DNA of 59,141 nt from Flavobacteriaceae bacterium (lineage in GTDB: Bacteria; Bacteroidota; Bacteroidia; Flavobacteriales; Flavobacteriaceae). Below, one piece after another: positions 1 through 7,343 of the stretch (positions within the stretch are counted from its first letter, which is position 1; each line of letters opens with the position of its first letter). Position numbers and translations under genes: made by a program. The stretch lies in assembly GCA_947451525.1 (NCBI GenBank), contig CANFZM010000017.1, positions 1 to 59,141 of the forward strand, given 5' to 3'. The notes beneath the pieces are model-generated. The model saw only the letters and a program-made list of their open reading frames with translations, did no database searches and was not told the DNA's origin.

Positions 1-173
1 GATAAGTCTTTCAATAAAATCTCTTGTTTTGCATTTTCCTTAGCAATAGCATATTGTTTAACTACTGCTTTTTCTGGTTTTGATAAATGAACTAGGCTAG
101 GTAATCCCTTTTTAGTAAGTGGAATTTCTCTACCATTAAATGTAATTGTTTCTTTTTTAGTTGATTTTGCCAT
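1..173 (-). CDS. Partial small gene of unknown function, cut by the window edge
   Basis: An open frame starts at ATG 173 and runs leftward off the window with no stop, giving 57 residues. The protein starts MAKSTKKETITFNGREIPL and is Lys-rich. I do not recognise a family. A perfect TAnnTTTG element lies about 35 bases upstream, which supports a real gene. It belongs to the same leftward-reading group as the resolvase and integrase, so it is probably cargo of the integrative element. Confidence 0.5.
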   Translation of the reverse strand, partial: MAKSTKKETITFNGREIPLTKKGLPSLVHLSKPEKAVVKQYAIAKENAKQEILLKDL

Positions 174-207
174 AATGTAAAATGATTAAATGTTAAATAA
201 TTAAAAT

Positions 208-215
208 CAAATGTA
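208..215 (-). promoter_or_regulatory. Bacteroidetes -7 promoter element
   Basis: On the minus strand this reads TACATTTG, a full match to the Bacteroidetes -7 consensus TAnnTTTG, 35 bases upstream of the partial gene start at 173. I see no clear -33 TTG. Confidence 0.4.
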
Positions 216-283
216 ATATATTTTAATATAACTTGTTTTAATTTAATTCAATTTAATAGGAAATATTATAAAAAGATTGAAGA

Positions 284-904
284 TTATATGATGATTTTTT
301 TAATTTTTTGAATGGTTCCACTACTTTTATCGGTGAGTTTCATTGTTTTTCTAACTGAATAACCTTGCTTTAATAATTTAACTACATCTTTATGTTCTGC
401 TAAAAGTGTTTCATTATCTTTTTTAAAACCTTCTTTTCTTCCTACTTTACCTCCATTTTTTCTAAAACTCTCATAACCTGATTTTATTCTTTGTCTAATT
501 TGAGTTTTCTCCATTTCACTAACAGAGGTTAGAATTTGAATTAAAAATTGAGACATTGGGTTTATCTCACATTTATCATTTAAGGTTTCTATATTATGGT
601 TTTTAATATAAAGTGAAATACAATTTTCGTTCAACAACTGAATGGTTTTAAGAACTTCGATTGGACTTCTACCAATACGACTTAACTCCCAACAAAGAAC
701 TTTATCAATTTTATTAGATTTGATATAGTTTATCATTTTCATTAGTTCTGGACGTTCTTCGTTTGTTTTACCTCCGGAAATCTTTTCTTCAAAAGTAGAA
801 ACAACTTCATAGTTCATCTTATTTGAGAACTCTAACAATTCTTCTGTCTGCCTTGTATAATCTTGAATGGACGTTGAAACGCGGGAATATATTACTACTT
901 TCAT
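284..904 (-). CDS. Serine recombinase of the resolvase/invertase family
   Basis: A 206-residue small serine recombinase. The N-terminal catalytic domain begins with YSRVSTSIQDYTRQ, where Ser10 aligns with the nucleophile of gamma-delta resolvase. The conserved arginine-rich segment (ELSRIGRSPIEVL) and the long E-helix follow. Residues about 150-206, starting GGKVGRKEGF, look like the short helix-turn-helix DNA-binding tail usual for resolvases. Length is normal for the family. It cuts and rejoins DNA through a phosphoserine link, for resolution or inversion. A promoter -7 element and a long inverted repeat lie immediately upstream, so it may bind its own promoter. It probably belongs to the integrative element. 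Whether it acts as a resolvase or an invertase cannot be told. Confidence 0.9.
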   Translation of the reverse strand: MKVVIYSRVSTSIQDYTRQTEELLEFSNKMNYEVVSTFEEKISGGKTNEERPELMKMINYIKSNKIDKVLCWELSRIGRSPIEVLKTIQLLNENCISLYIKNHNIETLNDKCEINPMSQFLIQILTSVSEMEKTQIRQRIKSGYESFRKNGGKVGRKEGFKKDNETLLAEHKDVVKLLKQGYSVRKTMKLTDKSSGTIQKIKKIII

Positions 905-931
905 TTTGTATCGTTTTAATTTTTTACATTA

Positions 932-939
932 CAAAGATA
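932..939 (-). promoter_or_regulatory. -7 promoter element of the resolvase gene
   Basis: The minus strand reads TATCTTTG (perfect TAnnTTTG), 28 bases upstream of the resolvase ATG. It abuts the inverted repeat at 943-990, so protein bound there would overlap the promoter. Confidence 0.5.
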
Positions 940-942
940 CGG

Positions 943-990
943 AAAGTGTATCATTAAACCATAACTTTATTGATTAAAATGATACACTTT
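943..990. repeat. Inverted repeat, candidate recombinase binding site
   Basis: AAAGTGTATCATT at 943-955 and its exact reverse complement AATGATACACTTT at 978-990 form a 13-base perfect inverted repeat with a 22-base spacer. Further GTATC/GATAC words occur at 909-913, 936-940 and 997-1001, and AAACCATA is inverted at about 991-998. Small serine recombinases bind paired inverted half-sites and often repress their own gene, so a res- or operator-type site is the natural reading. This is inferred from position only. Confidence 0.5.
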
Positions 991-1015
991 ATGGTTTGAT
1001 ACAAAAAAGAACTAT

Positions 1016-1354
1016 TTAGTTTAACTCCGTGAAATCACCATCATATTCTAAATATAGTTCTTGAATTGTATCTAAATAGAGTTTAAAAAACTCGATTGTT
1101 ATTATATTGACAATTTGTTCTGCTCTATATAAATCACCATTCGCAATTTCATTATTTCCTGATTGATTAAAGGTTTGAAATACTCTTTCAACTTTAATTG
1201 TTTTTGAATTGTCCTTTACTTTAAGTTCTTCCAAAACAATAATTAAATATTCCCCGTCAGCAAATGGGGTATTTCTAACTTTTACATTTCTAAAACCAAT
1301 TCTTCTTTCATCGTTTTTCCAACGTGATAACAATTCGATTAAATCTTCTTTCAT
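1016..1354 (-). CDS. Hypothetical protein of the integrative element
   Basis: A 112-residue protein I do not recognise. It has no signal peptide or membrane segment and is mixed charged/hydrophobic. A beta-rich first half (GEYLIIVLEELKVKDNSKT) is followed by a helical C-terminus ending EYDGDFTELN. It lies between the resolvase and the integrase, all reading leftward, with an ATG start and a 52-base gap to the integrase stop. The intact frame and context suggest a real accessory gene of the element. Confidence 0.55.
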   Translation of the reverse strand: MKEDLIELLSRWKNDERRIGFRNVKVRNTPFADGEYLIIVLEELKVKDNSKTIKVERVFQTFNQSGNNEIANGDLYRAEQIVNIITIEFFKLYLDTIQELYLEYDGDFTELN

Positions 1355-1406
1355 AATTATTAAATATTTAAATTTTTAGTATAGAAACAAAGAAAAACAA
1401 TTTTAG

Positions 1407-2873
1407 TTAAAATATGTTTTTAAAAGTTTTATTCAATTTATCGTTTTCTTTAAAAACTCTCTCGTCCAAAAACTCACTAATATAATGTTGAGTTGTTGAT
1501 ATATTTGCGTGTCCTAAACTTTTTGAAATCGTATAAATATCTTTGTCGGTACTTTCAATCATTAAACTTGTATAGGAGTGTCTTGCCAAATGACTTGTAA
1601 GAACAACATCTATCTCACATTTCTCTTGTAATTTCTTTAAATACTTATTATACACCGTCGTCTTTGAAGACATTTGGTTAAATTGATATTTTGATAAAGT
1701 GTATTTTTCGGAAGTAAAATCTACATCCTTAAAAATCTCATCATCTAGTATAGGGAAAATAAACTTTTTAGGATTTAATTTAGAATGTTTAACAATATTT
1801 AGTATTAGATGAATAACTAATAGTTCTTTATGTTTGTTTAATACTTCAAACCAACTTTCTAATTTTTTAATAAACACCTCATCACCTTCAATAACCTTTT
1901 GAATATTCCCACTTCTTACATTTTCATACTTGTCTTCAATCTCTTTAAATGTCATTGAATAATTTTTATCCAAAACTTCAAAATTGAATTTAAAATTTAT
2001 TACGTCTAAACCTCTGTTTGGGAGGTAATCAGCAATTTTTAAAACAATAATATCATTAAAAGGTATTCTATGTTGAGATTTTGTTTTTAACTGATAAAAG
2101 TTGATTTCACCATCTTTTATATTTCCCCATCGTAAGGTCAATAAATCACTTACCCTTATACCTTGTGCGAAAATTTGAAACAAAAAATAATTTTTAATGT
2201 TGTAAAGAGGGTCTTTTTCTTTGAATGTTGTTTTAAACATTTTTTCAATGTCTATCCTTTTTAATGTTTTCTTTTCAACAGGAGAATACTTATTTTTAAT
2301 CAAAACGAAAGGATCACTTTTTTGTTGATATATTCCAAGTTTAACTCCTTGGTTATATACACTTTTAAAGGTTTTAATATACTTAATACAACTATTATTT
2401 AAAACTTCTTTACCTTTTAAATAAGTTTCAAAATCTCTAATTAGTAAAGGGGTTATTTCTTCAAACAACAAATCGGGTTTCCCTTTTGAACTTAAATAGT
2501 TATTTATATGATAATAACCCGTCTTTTGAGATTTATAAGAACCTAATCTTTTTCTAATAAGTAGATATTCTAATTGTTCTTTAAAAAATTGAATAAATGA
2601 AACCTTTTCGTCCGAAATAATCTCGGTCTCTGGAACATTATTTATCTGTTTCAGTTCATTTATGGTGGTTTCTAATAAAGTGTTTAACCTTTCTTGTTCT
2701 GGATGATTTTTTCTAACTTCCTTTTTTTCAGGGTTCCAATATTTCTCCTTTATTTTTTCTCCTAGTGTTTCGTATTTTGATTTTCGATTAGTGGTTATTC
2801 TAATTTGAATTGTACCAAAGTCATCAGTAGAATATTTCTTTTTAAAACAAGGAATATATGTTGTTTTATTCAT
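1407..2873 (-). CDS. Tyrosine recombinase / phage-type integrase
   Basis: A 488-residue integrase of the Bacteroidetes type. An N-terminal arm-binding region (about 1-85) and a SAM-like core-binding domain (about 90-195) precede the catalytic domain. Catalytic residues visible are Arg240 (GIRVSDLL), the beta-hairpin Lys near 263-265, His428 and Arg431 (HLARHS), His455 (LGHANIST) and nucleophile Tyr464 (QHYI). All are present, so it is probably active. The stretch between the lysine and HLARHS is about 160 residues, roughly 70-80 longer than usual, with the extra piece at about 290-365. It reads away from a candidate attachment site at 3005-3027, the usual arrangement at the end of an integrated element. 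Tandem repeats overlap its promoter. Confidence 0.93.
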   Translation of the reverse strand: MNKTTYIPCFKKKYSTDDFGTIQIRITTNRKSKYETLGEKIKEKYWNPEKKEVRKNHPEQERLNTLLETTINELKQINNVPETEIISDEKVSFIQFFKEQLEYLLIRKRLGSYKSQKTGYYHINNYLSSKGKPDLLFEEITPLLIRDFETYLKGKEVLNNSCIKYIKTFKSVYNQGVKLGIYQQKSDPFVLIKNKYSPVEKKTLKRIDIEKMFKTTFKEKDPLYNIKNYFLFQIFAQGIRVSDLLTLRWGNIKDGEINFYQLKTKSQHRIPFNDIIVLKIADYLPNRGLDVINFKFNFEVLDKNYSMTFKEIEDKYENVRSGNIQKVIEGDEVFIKKLESWFEVLNKHKELLVIHLILNIVKHSKLNPKKFIFPILDDEIFKDVDFTSEKYTLSKYQFNQMSSKTTVYNKYLKKLQEKCEIDVVLTSHLARHSYTSLMIESTDKDIYTISKSLGHANISTTQHYISEFLDERVFKENDKLNKTFKNIF

Positions 2874-2900
2874 AATTTAGAAAATTAAAAAATTAAAAAA

Positions 2901-2908
2901 CAAAGATA
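2901..2908 (-). promoter_or_regulatory. -7 promoter element of the integrase gene
   Basis: The minus strand reads TATCTTTG, a perfect TAnnTTTG element 28 bases before the integrase ATG at 2873. The same octamer at the same distance precedes the resolvase gene. Confidence 0.5.
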
Positions 2909-2929
2909 GTGTAAAACAAGTGTAAAACA
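2908..2929. repeat. Tandem 11-bp repeats, candidate integrase arm-type sites
   Basis: AGTGTAAAACA occurs twice back to back (2908-2918 and 2919-2929). A related inverted copy, TGTTTTATACA, lies at 2944-2954. Short repeated words between an integrase gene and its attachment core are typical of arm-type binding sites. Because they overlap the upstream part of the promoter they could also mediate autoregulation. Inferred from position and repetition. Confidence 0.45.
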
Positions 2930-3004
2930 CATATTGAAAAATATGTTTTATACAATAACATAAACCATTGTATATCAATATATTATAAAGTATGTTTTTG
3001 TAAA

Positions 3005-3027
3005 AAGAGTTTCTGGAGGTACCACGA
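3005..3027 (+). other. Candidate attachment site: probable 3' end of a tRNA gene
   Basis: The segment contains TCTGG, then AGGTACC, A and C: what the 3' T-stem strand, acceptor strand and discriminator of a tRNA would look like, followed directly by a terminator at 3028. The 5' part of a tRNA is not present to the left. This is the expected scar where an element integrated into a tRNA 3' end, the full tRNA lying at the other end of the element outside the window. The intact gene should begin GGTACCT. A tRNA-Phe is possible but I cannot verify the identity. Confidence 0.45.
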
Positions 3028-3056
3028 AACCCGAATAGAAATATTCGGGTTTTTTG
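3028..3056 (+). terminator. Rho-independent terminator after the tRNA-like remnant
   Basis: The stem AACCCGAAT / ATTCGGGTT (9 bp) is followed by a T run on the plus strand. Nothing ending in this window would need it on the plus strand except the tRNA-like 3' end just upstream. Confidence 0.75.
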
Positions 3057-3090
3057 TTTTTAATAAAATAATTTTTTTTCAAAACAAAAA

Positions 3091-3112
3091 AACCTCTCGA
3101 AATGAGAGGTTT
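3091..3112 (-). terminator. Terminator of the amylase gene
   Basis: An AACCTCTC / GAGAGGTT stem of 8 bp with a 6-base loop. On the minus strand it is followed by a T-rich run. It lies 30 bases beyond the stop of the T9SS amylase at 3142. Confidence 0.75.
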
Positions 3113-3141
3113 TATAAAAAATAGGTTTTTAATCGTTGCGT

Positions 3142-6012
3142 TTATTCTTTAATTAATCGCAATGTTTTTTCCCGAAGATTAGTATCGGTGATTTTTACAA
3201 AATAAATTCCTTGATTTAATTCGCTTATTGAGTAAGTTTCATTGGCTGCAACCTTAGAAAAAGTCTTTACCAATTGCCCTGTGATAGAATAAATCTGAAC
3301 TTTTTCGCTATCGGTATTTAATACAAAATTATTAGATGTTGGATTAGGAGACATCGCAATTAAATCGGCAGAATCAAAAGATTCATTGTTCAATAATGCT
3401 TGATTTCCAAAAACTCTAAACCCGCCTGGTTCTATACTAATATTCATAGCAGTATTAGTTACTCCAAAAGTAGTATTATCCATTAAATTAGCCCAAGTTC
3501 CTGTAAAAGGAAAGCCTCCTGGTACATTGTAAGTACTATCAGAGAAATTGGTTAAAACAAACACATAACTTAATGCAGGTGTTTGAGAAGTGCTTGTGTA
3601 AACATCTAATCTTGGATGACCTGTATTGCCAATGTTCCATGCGTAAGAACCATTTTCAAAAACATCTTGGCTCTTTTTTAAATCAATCATTTTAGCCCAA
3701 TTATTATAAATTGCACTTCTATTAGTATCTGTTAACCAACTTCCAGTCCATTGCGGCTGTGGTTTGGCGTCTAATTTGCAATCGGGTGCTGAATAGGATA
3801 CTGTTCCATTATTACAAGTCCATAATGATTTTTCCCAACCTAAATCACCAAAGTGCCAAATCATTTTAGGCCCAGGAACTAGCAAATGTACTGCTCCCAT
3901 AGCAGATAATCTTAGTTGCACTTTAGTTAAATTTCCTTGAGTTTGTCCTGATTCATTAAATGCTTTATAGGCAATTCTTTCTTCATCATGACTTTCGGCA
4001 TAACCTACAAATCGGTTAGAAGTAGCATCTGCAACTCCAGATATGTCAGAAAAATTACCTTTCATTAATTCCGAATAGGAATCGGTCATTTTACGCCACA
4101 ACATAATCCCTTTAGTATCTCCAGAACGTAAATAATTAGCCCATTCTGTTTCTTCAGTAGCAGAACCACCATTGCCTAAATGTTCAAAAATTACATAAAA
4201 ATTAGGATCTAATTCCCATTGTTTATCGGCATACCATTTCATCTTTGCAACTCTATCGCTTAAATAGGAATTGGTACAAGCCTCTTGACCACCTGCAACT
4301 GTAGATGGACAAGCATTAGTAAATCCTTTAGTTAAATCCCATCGGAAACCATCAATTTTATAATCCTGAATCCATGTTCTTATAGTTCTAGTCACATAAG
4401 TGTTTGTAAGATTATTTGGCTCTCTAAAGTGATTTAAATCACTTCCAACACTATAAGAGTGCATTGCGCTTTGATTGATATACGGATTTTCTGCGGTTGT
4501 ACCAGCAGTATCCGCCCAACCATCTCCATCTGCATCAGTCATCCACATTCTTACCAATGGAGAACGTCCAAAAACATGGTTTAATGCTACATCTAAAATT
4601 ACTGCAATACCATTTTGATGGCATAAATCAATAAATTCTTTTAATTTGGAAGGTGGTCCATATCTTTTATCGGGTGCCATGTGAAATACAGAATTATAAC
4701 CCCAACTCATATTGCCTTCAAATTCCATTATTGGCATTAATTGAATAGCATTTACTTTTAAATTTTTAAAATAATCAATTCTATTAATTAAATTTTGATA
4801 ACTTCTATCAGCATCAAAATCCCTAACTAAAACTTCATAAATTACTAAATCCTTTTTCTTTGGTTTTACAAAATTTGTAGTTGCATTACTCCAGTTGTAA
4901 TTGTAAAAAGCGTTAGATCCAGTTTGCAACACAGAAACTTCTCGGTCTTGCCCAGGAGCAATAGTGCTATAAATTGGCATATTTGGATAAACTCCTAAAG
5001 TTGCTATTTCGGGATCATCAAATGGAGACAAAACTAAATTAGAAAATGGATCTGCAGTTTTTACAATAGCAGGAGAATTAGCAGGTAAACTAGTGTTGTC
5101 GCAAATCCAATATTGGTAAGCATATACGGTACCAGAAGTCAAGTTAGTTAATGTTAACCAATATTTTCCTGTAGTAGGATCTTTTTTCATTGCATAACTA
5201 GAAGTTGGCAACCAATTGTTGAAATTACCGGCCACATATACAAAATCTTTGTAAGGCGCATTTAAAACTAAAGTAGCGGTGGTATCATCATTCGGGTCAT
5301 AATTAATACCATCTTCCATCCCATCGGGTAAAGCAGCATTAATTATTCCTGGATTGACAATAATTGTAAACTTCTTGGTAACTGTTGTGGCTCCTAAGGT
5401 TGCAGACACTGCATATACTTTATTTGTAGTCACATTAGTGTCACCACAAGTAAAAAATGATGTTGGTGCTGCAGAACAAGTGGTGACAGGAACTCCGTTA
5501 GCAGTAACCGAATAAGTTGCATTCCCTCCGGTATTGTTAGCAACAATACTAGTGTTATATCCAGATGCTACAATGGTATTGCTGTTTTCTAATGGCGAAA
5601 CAAGGCTCATTTGAAATGCACCTACTGTAAGTGTTAAATCGGAAGTTTGAGCAGAACATGTTGCATTTCTAATAACAATATTAATTTTAGTAACACTTCC
5701 AGTGGTGACACCATAAAATGCTAAAACTGATGGTGTGATATCTAGTTTATAGATATTTCCAGAAACTAACGTAAAGGCTGGTTGAGCAGGACTGCACCAA
5801 CTACCAATAACGTTTTGCCATGCTGTACCGTTTAAGGTTACCCCGGTATGTGCATAAAATGTCCCCGTAGAAGAAGCTAATGGTGTTCCCGTTTTATCAA
5901 ACAAGATGGTTCCTGATTGATTTGCTTCGGGAGCGGTTCCTCCTTGCCAAGAAACCTGAGAAAAACCGACTATTGAAAACAAATAAATCGATAAAAATAC
6001 TAATTTTTTCAT
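3142..6012 (-). CDS. Secreted GH13 alpha-amylase with T9SS sorting domain
   Basis: A 956-residue extracellular amylase that should cut alpha-1,4 links in starch. A signal peptide ends near residue 18 (IVGFSQ). Then come a beta-rich region (20-220) and an E-set/CBM48-like domain (about 240-320, with FVYVAGNFNNW). The GH13 barrel shows region I DVALNHVFG, region II GFRWDL (nucleophile Asp559), region III VIFEHLG (acid/base Glu610) and region IV AESHDEE (Asp676). The C-terminal 70 residues (PNPTSNNF..., ending RLIKE) are a type A T9SS sorting domain, so the enzyme is exported and attached to the surface or released. It is the last gene of the leftward sus unit, behind a hairpin that may reduce read-through. 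Exact substrate preference is not readable. Confidence 0.93.
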   Translation of the reverse strand: MKKLVFLSIYLFSIVGFSQVSWQGGTAPEANQSGTILFDKTGTPLASSTGTFYAHTGVTLNGTAWQNVIGSWCSPAQPAFTLVSGNIYKLDITPSVLAFYGVTTGSVTKINIVIRNATCSAQTSDLTLTVGAFQMSLVSPLENSNTIVASGYNTSIVANNTGGNATYSVTANGVPVTTCSAAPTSFFTCGDTNVTTNKVYAVSATLGATTVTKKFTIIVNPGIINAALPDGMEDGINYDPNDDTTATLVLNAPYKDFVYVAGNFNNWLPTSSYAMKKDPTTGKYWLTLTNLTSGTVYAYQYWICDNTSLPANSPAIVKTADPFSNLVLSPFDDPEIATLGVYPNMPIYSTIAPGQDREVSVLQTGSNAFYNYNWSNATTNFVKPKKKDLVIYEVLVRDFDADRSYQNLINRIDYFKNLKVNAIQLMPIMEFEGNMSWGYNSVFHMAPDKRYGPPSKLKEFIDLCHQNGIAVILDVALNHVFGRSPLVRMWMTDADGDGWADTAGTTAENPYINQSAMHSYSVGSDLNHFREPNNLTNTYVTRTIRTWIQDYKIDGFRWDLTKGFTNACPSTVAGGQEACTNSYLSDRVAKMKWYADKQWELDPNFYVIFEHLGNGGSATEETEWANYLRSGDTKGIMLWRKMTDSYSELMKGNFSDISGVADATSNRFVGYAESHDEERIAYKAFNESGQTQGNLTKVQLRLSAMGAVHLLVPGPKMIWHFGDLGWEKSLWTCNNGTVSYSAPDCKLDAKPQPQWTGSWLTDTNRSAIYNNWAKMIDLKKSQDVFENGSYAWNIGNTGHPRLDVYTSTSQTPALSYVFVLTNFSDSTYNVPGGFPFTGTWANLMDNTTFGVTNTAMNISIEPGGFRVFGNQALLNNESFDSADLIAMSPNPTSNNFVLNTDSEKVQIYSITGQLVKTFSKVAANETYSISELNQGIYFVKITDTNLREKTLRLIKE

Positions 6013-6084
6013 ACCTATTTTTTTTTAAATTTCCGAAATAATGGAAAAAATAACCTCTTTTTAAAAAAATGGTTATCTATAAAA

Positions 6085-6126
6085 AAGCAAAAACCCACTT
6101 GAATTTCTTCAAGCGGGAAATTGCTT
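6085..6126 (-). terminator. Hairpin between the SusE-like gene and the amylase gene
   Basis: An imperfect stem pairs GCAA..CCC.CTTGAA with TTCAAG.GGG..TTGC around a TTTC loop, just after the SusE-like stop. In the direction of transcription it is followed by the T-rich stretch TTTTTTATAG. It could be a partial terminator that makes the amylase less abundant than the Sus proteins. Confidence 0.55.
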
Positions 6127-6137
6127 TAATAAATTAA

Positions 6138-7283
6138 TTATATTGGCATTAAACGCAAATTGTAATTTGCAGAATTTCTAATGTCAAGAACTACTTTATA
6201 ATTACCTGCAGTAGGAACTTTCATGTTACCACCGTTAAGTTTAATTTTATATTGACCACCAGTAGTAGTGGTTTCAGTATTACCAGATATTGTACCCATT
6301 TTTACCGACCAGTCATCTTTCAAACGAATTAAAAACTCATCTGCAGCTAATGCTAAGTCAATTGTATACATTCTGTAATATGGTGAAGCAGGATTAGTGT
6401 CAAAAGTTAAATAAGTTGCATTACCCCATCCATTAGGAGTTGCAGCACCAATGATACCAACTTGTCTTTTTCCAATACTATAAGTATTTGTATTCCAATT
6501 TACGGTAAAGAAATAAGTTCCAGCACCATCAGTAGGATTAATATTATTACCTGAATGTGCTATGTTAGTAAATCCATTAGGATTAGTAGCATCTCCTTTA
6601 TCATTAGACCAAGTGGTGTCTCCAGTAAATTTGAAAGATGGCGCAGCGTCATTCATCCAAACAAAACCTTCATATTGACCATTATTTCCTGGTGAAAATA
6701 ATCTTGGTGAATTTGATGGATCCCAATTTGAATAAGTACTCGCTCCAGCATAACCTCCTGGCACATAAATTTTGTCAAACTCGTCAAAAGTATCGTATGG
6801 AGTAGCAGTGATAGATACTTCATTAGAAACAGCCATAACACCATTAGTAGAACTTGCTAATTGTGTAGAAGGTATTCCGATAATTCTTATTTTAAAAGAA
6901 GCAGAAGAACCAATAGCTCCACCTGTACTTAAAAGTAAATTATTCAACTCTCTTTGAGTAACTGCTTTTTGATTTACTTCAACATCTGAATTAGAAGTTG
7001 CTAAAACAATTGATGGAGATGTAGCACTAAAACTTTGAGTGCTTTTTACAGCTTGCAAAGAATAGGTTACTGCTGCAGAAAAACCAAATTGAGCAGAAGT
7101 CCAAGATGTTGTGAAAACTGTAGTTCCAGCAGTAGTTCCTGCTAAAACATAAGTTCCTCCAGTAGGAGCAGTCATATTAATTGCACTTGAAGTTGCAACT
7201 GGATCTAACTTTTCATTACTACAAGATACAATTGTAGATAATGTACCCGCTAGTAAGATTAAACTTAAAAATATTTTTTTCAT
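6138..7283 (-). CDS. SusE/SusF-like starch-binding outer-membrane lipoprotein
   Basis: A 381-residue lipoprotein. The signal peptide ends in the lipobox IVSC (Cys21), followed by SNEKLD. Residues about 30-160 resemble the SusE N-terminal domain (MTAPTGGTYVLAGTTAGTTV). Two later beta-sandwich units follow, one near 170-270 and one starting VGIIGAATPNGWGNATYL, the pattern of starch-binding modules in SusE/SusF. It would sit on the cell surface and hold maltodextrin near SusC/SusD. It follows susD directly, with a hairpin between the genes. SusE and SusF cannot be separated by eye; the family is clear, the exact glycan is inferred from the neighbours. Confidence 0.85.
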   Translation of the reverse strand: MKKIFLSLILLAGTLSTIVSCSNEKLDPVATSSAINMTAPTGGTYVLAGTTAGTTVFTTSWTSAQFGFSAAVTYSLQAVKSTQSFSATSPSIVLATSNSDVEVNQKAVTQRELNNLLLSTGGAIGSSASFKIRIIGIPSTQLASSTNGVMAVSNEVSITATPYDTFDEFDKIYVPGGYAGASTYSNWDPSNSPRLFSPGNNGQYEGFVWMNDAAPSFKFTGDTTWSNDKGDATNPNGFTNIAHSGNNINPTDGAGTYFFTVNWNTNTYSIGKRQVGIIGAATPNGWGNATYLTFDTNPASPYYRMYTIDLALAADEFLIRLKDDWSVKMGTISGNTETTTTGGQYKIKLNGGNMKVPTAGNYKVVLDIRNSANYNLRLMPI

Positions 7284-7300
7284 AATTTGTTATTTTAATT

Positions 7301-7328
7301 TTTCCTTGGAGTTTACACTCCAAGGAAA
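7301..7328 (-). promoter_or_regulatory. Perfect intergenic hairpin between susD and susE-like genes
   Basis: A 12-bp perfect stem TTTCCTTGGAGT / ACTCCAAGGAAA with a 4-base loop. It has no T run in the direction of transcription, so it is more likely an RNA-stabilising or processing element, or an attenuator, than a strong terminator. It would allow different amounts of SusCD and SusE. Confidence 0.6.
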
Positions 7329-7343
7329 TTATAATTATTAATA

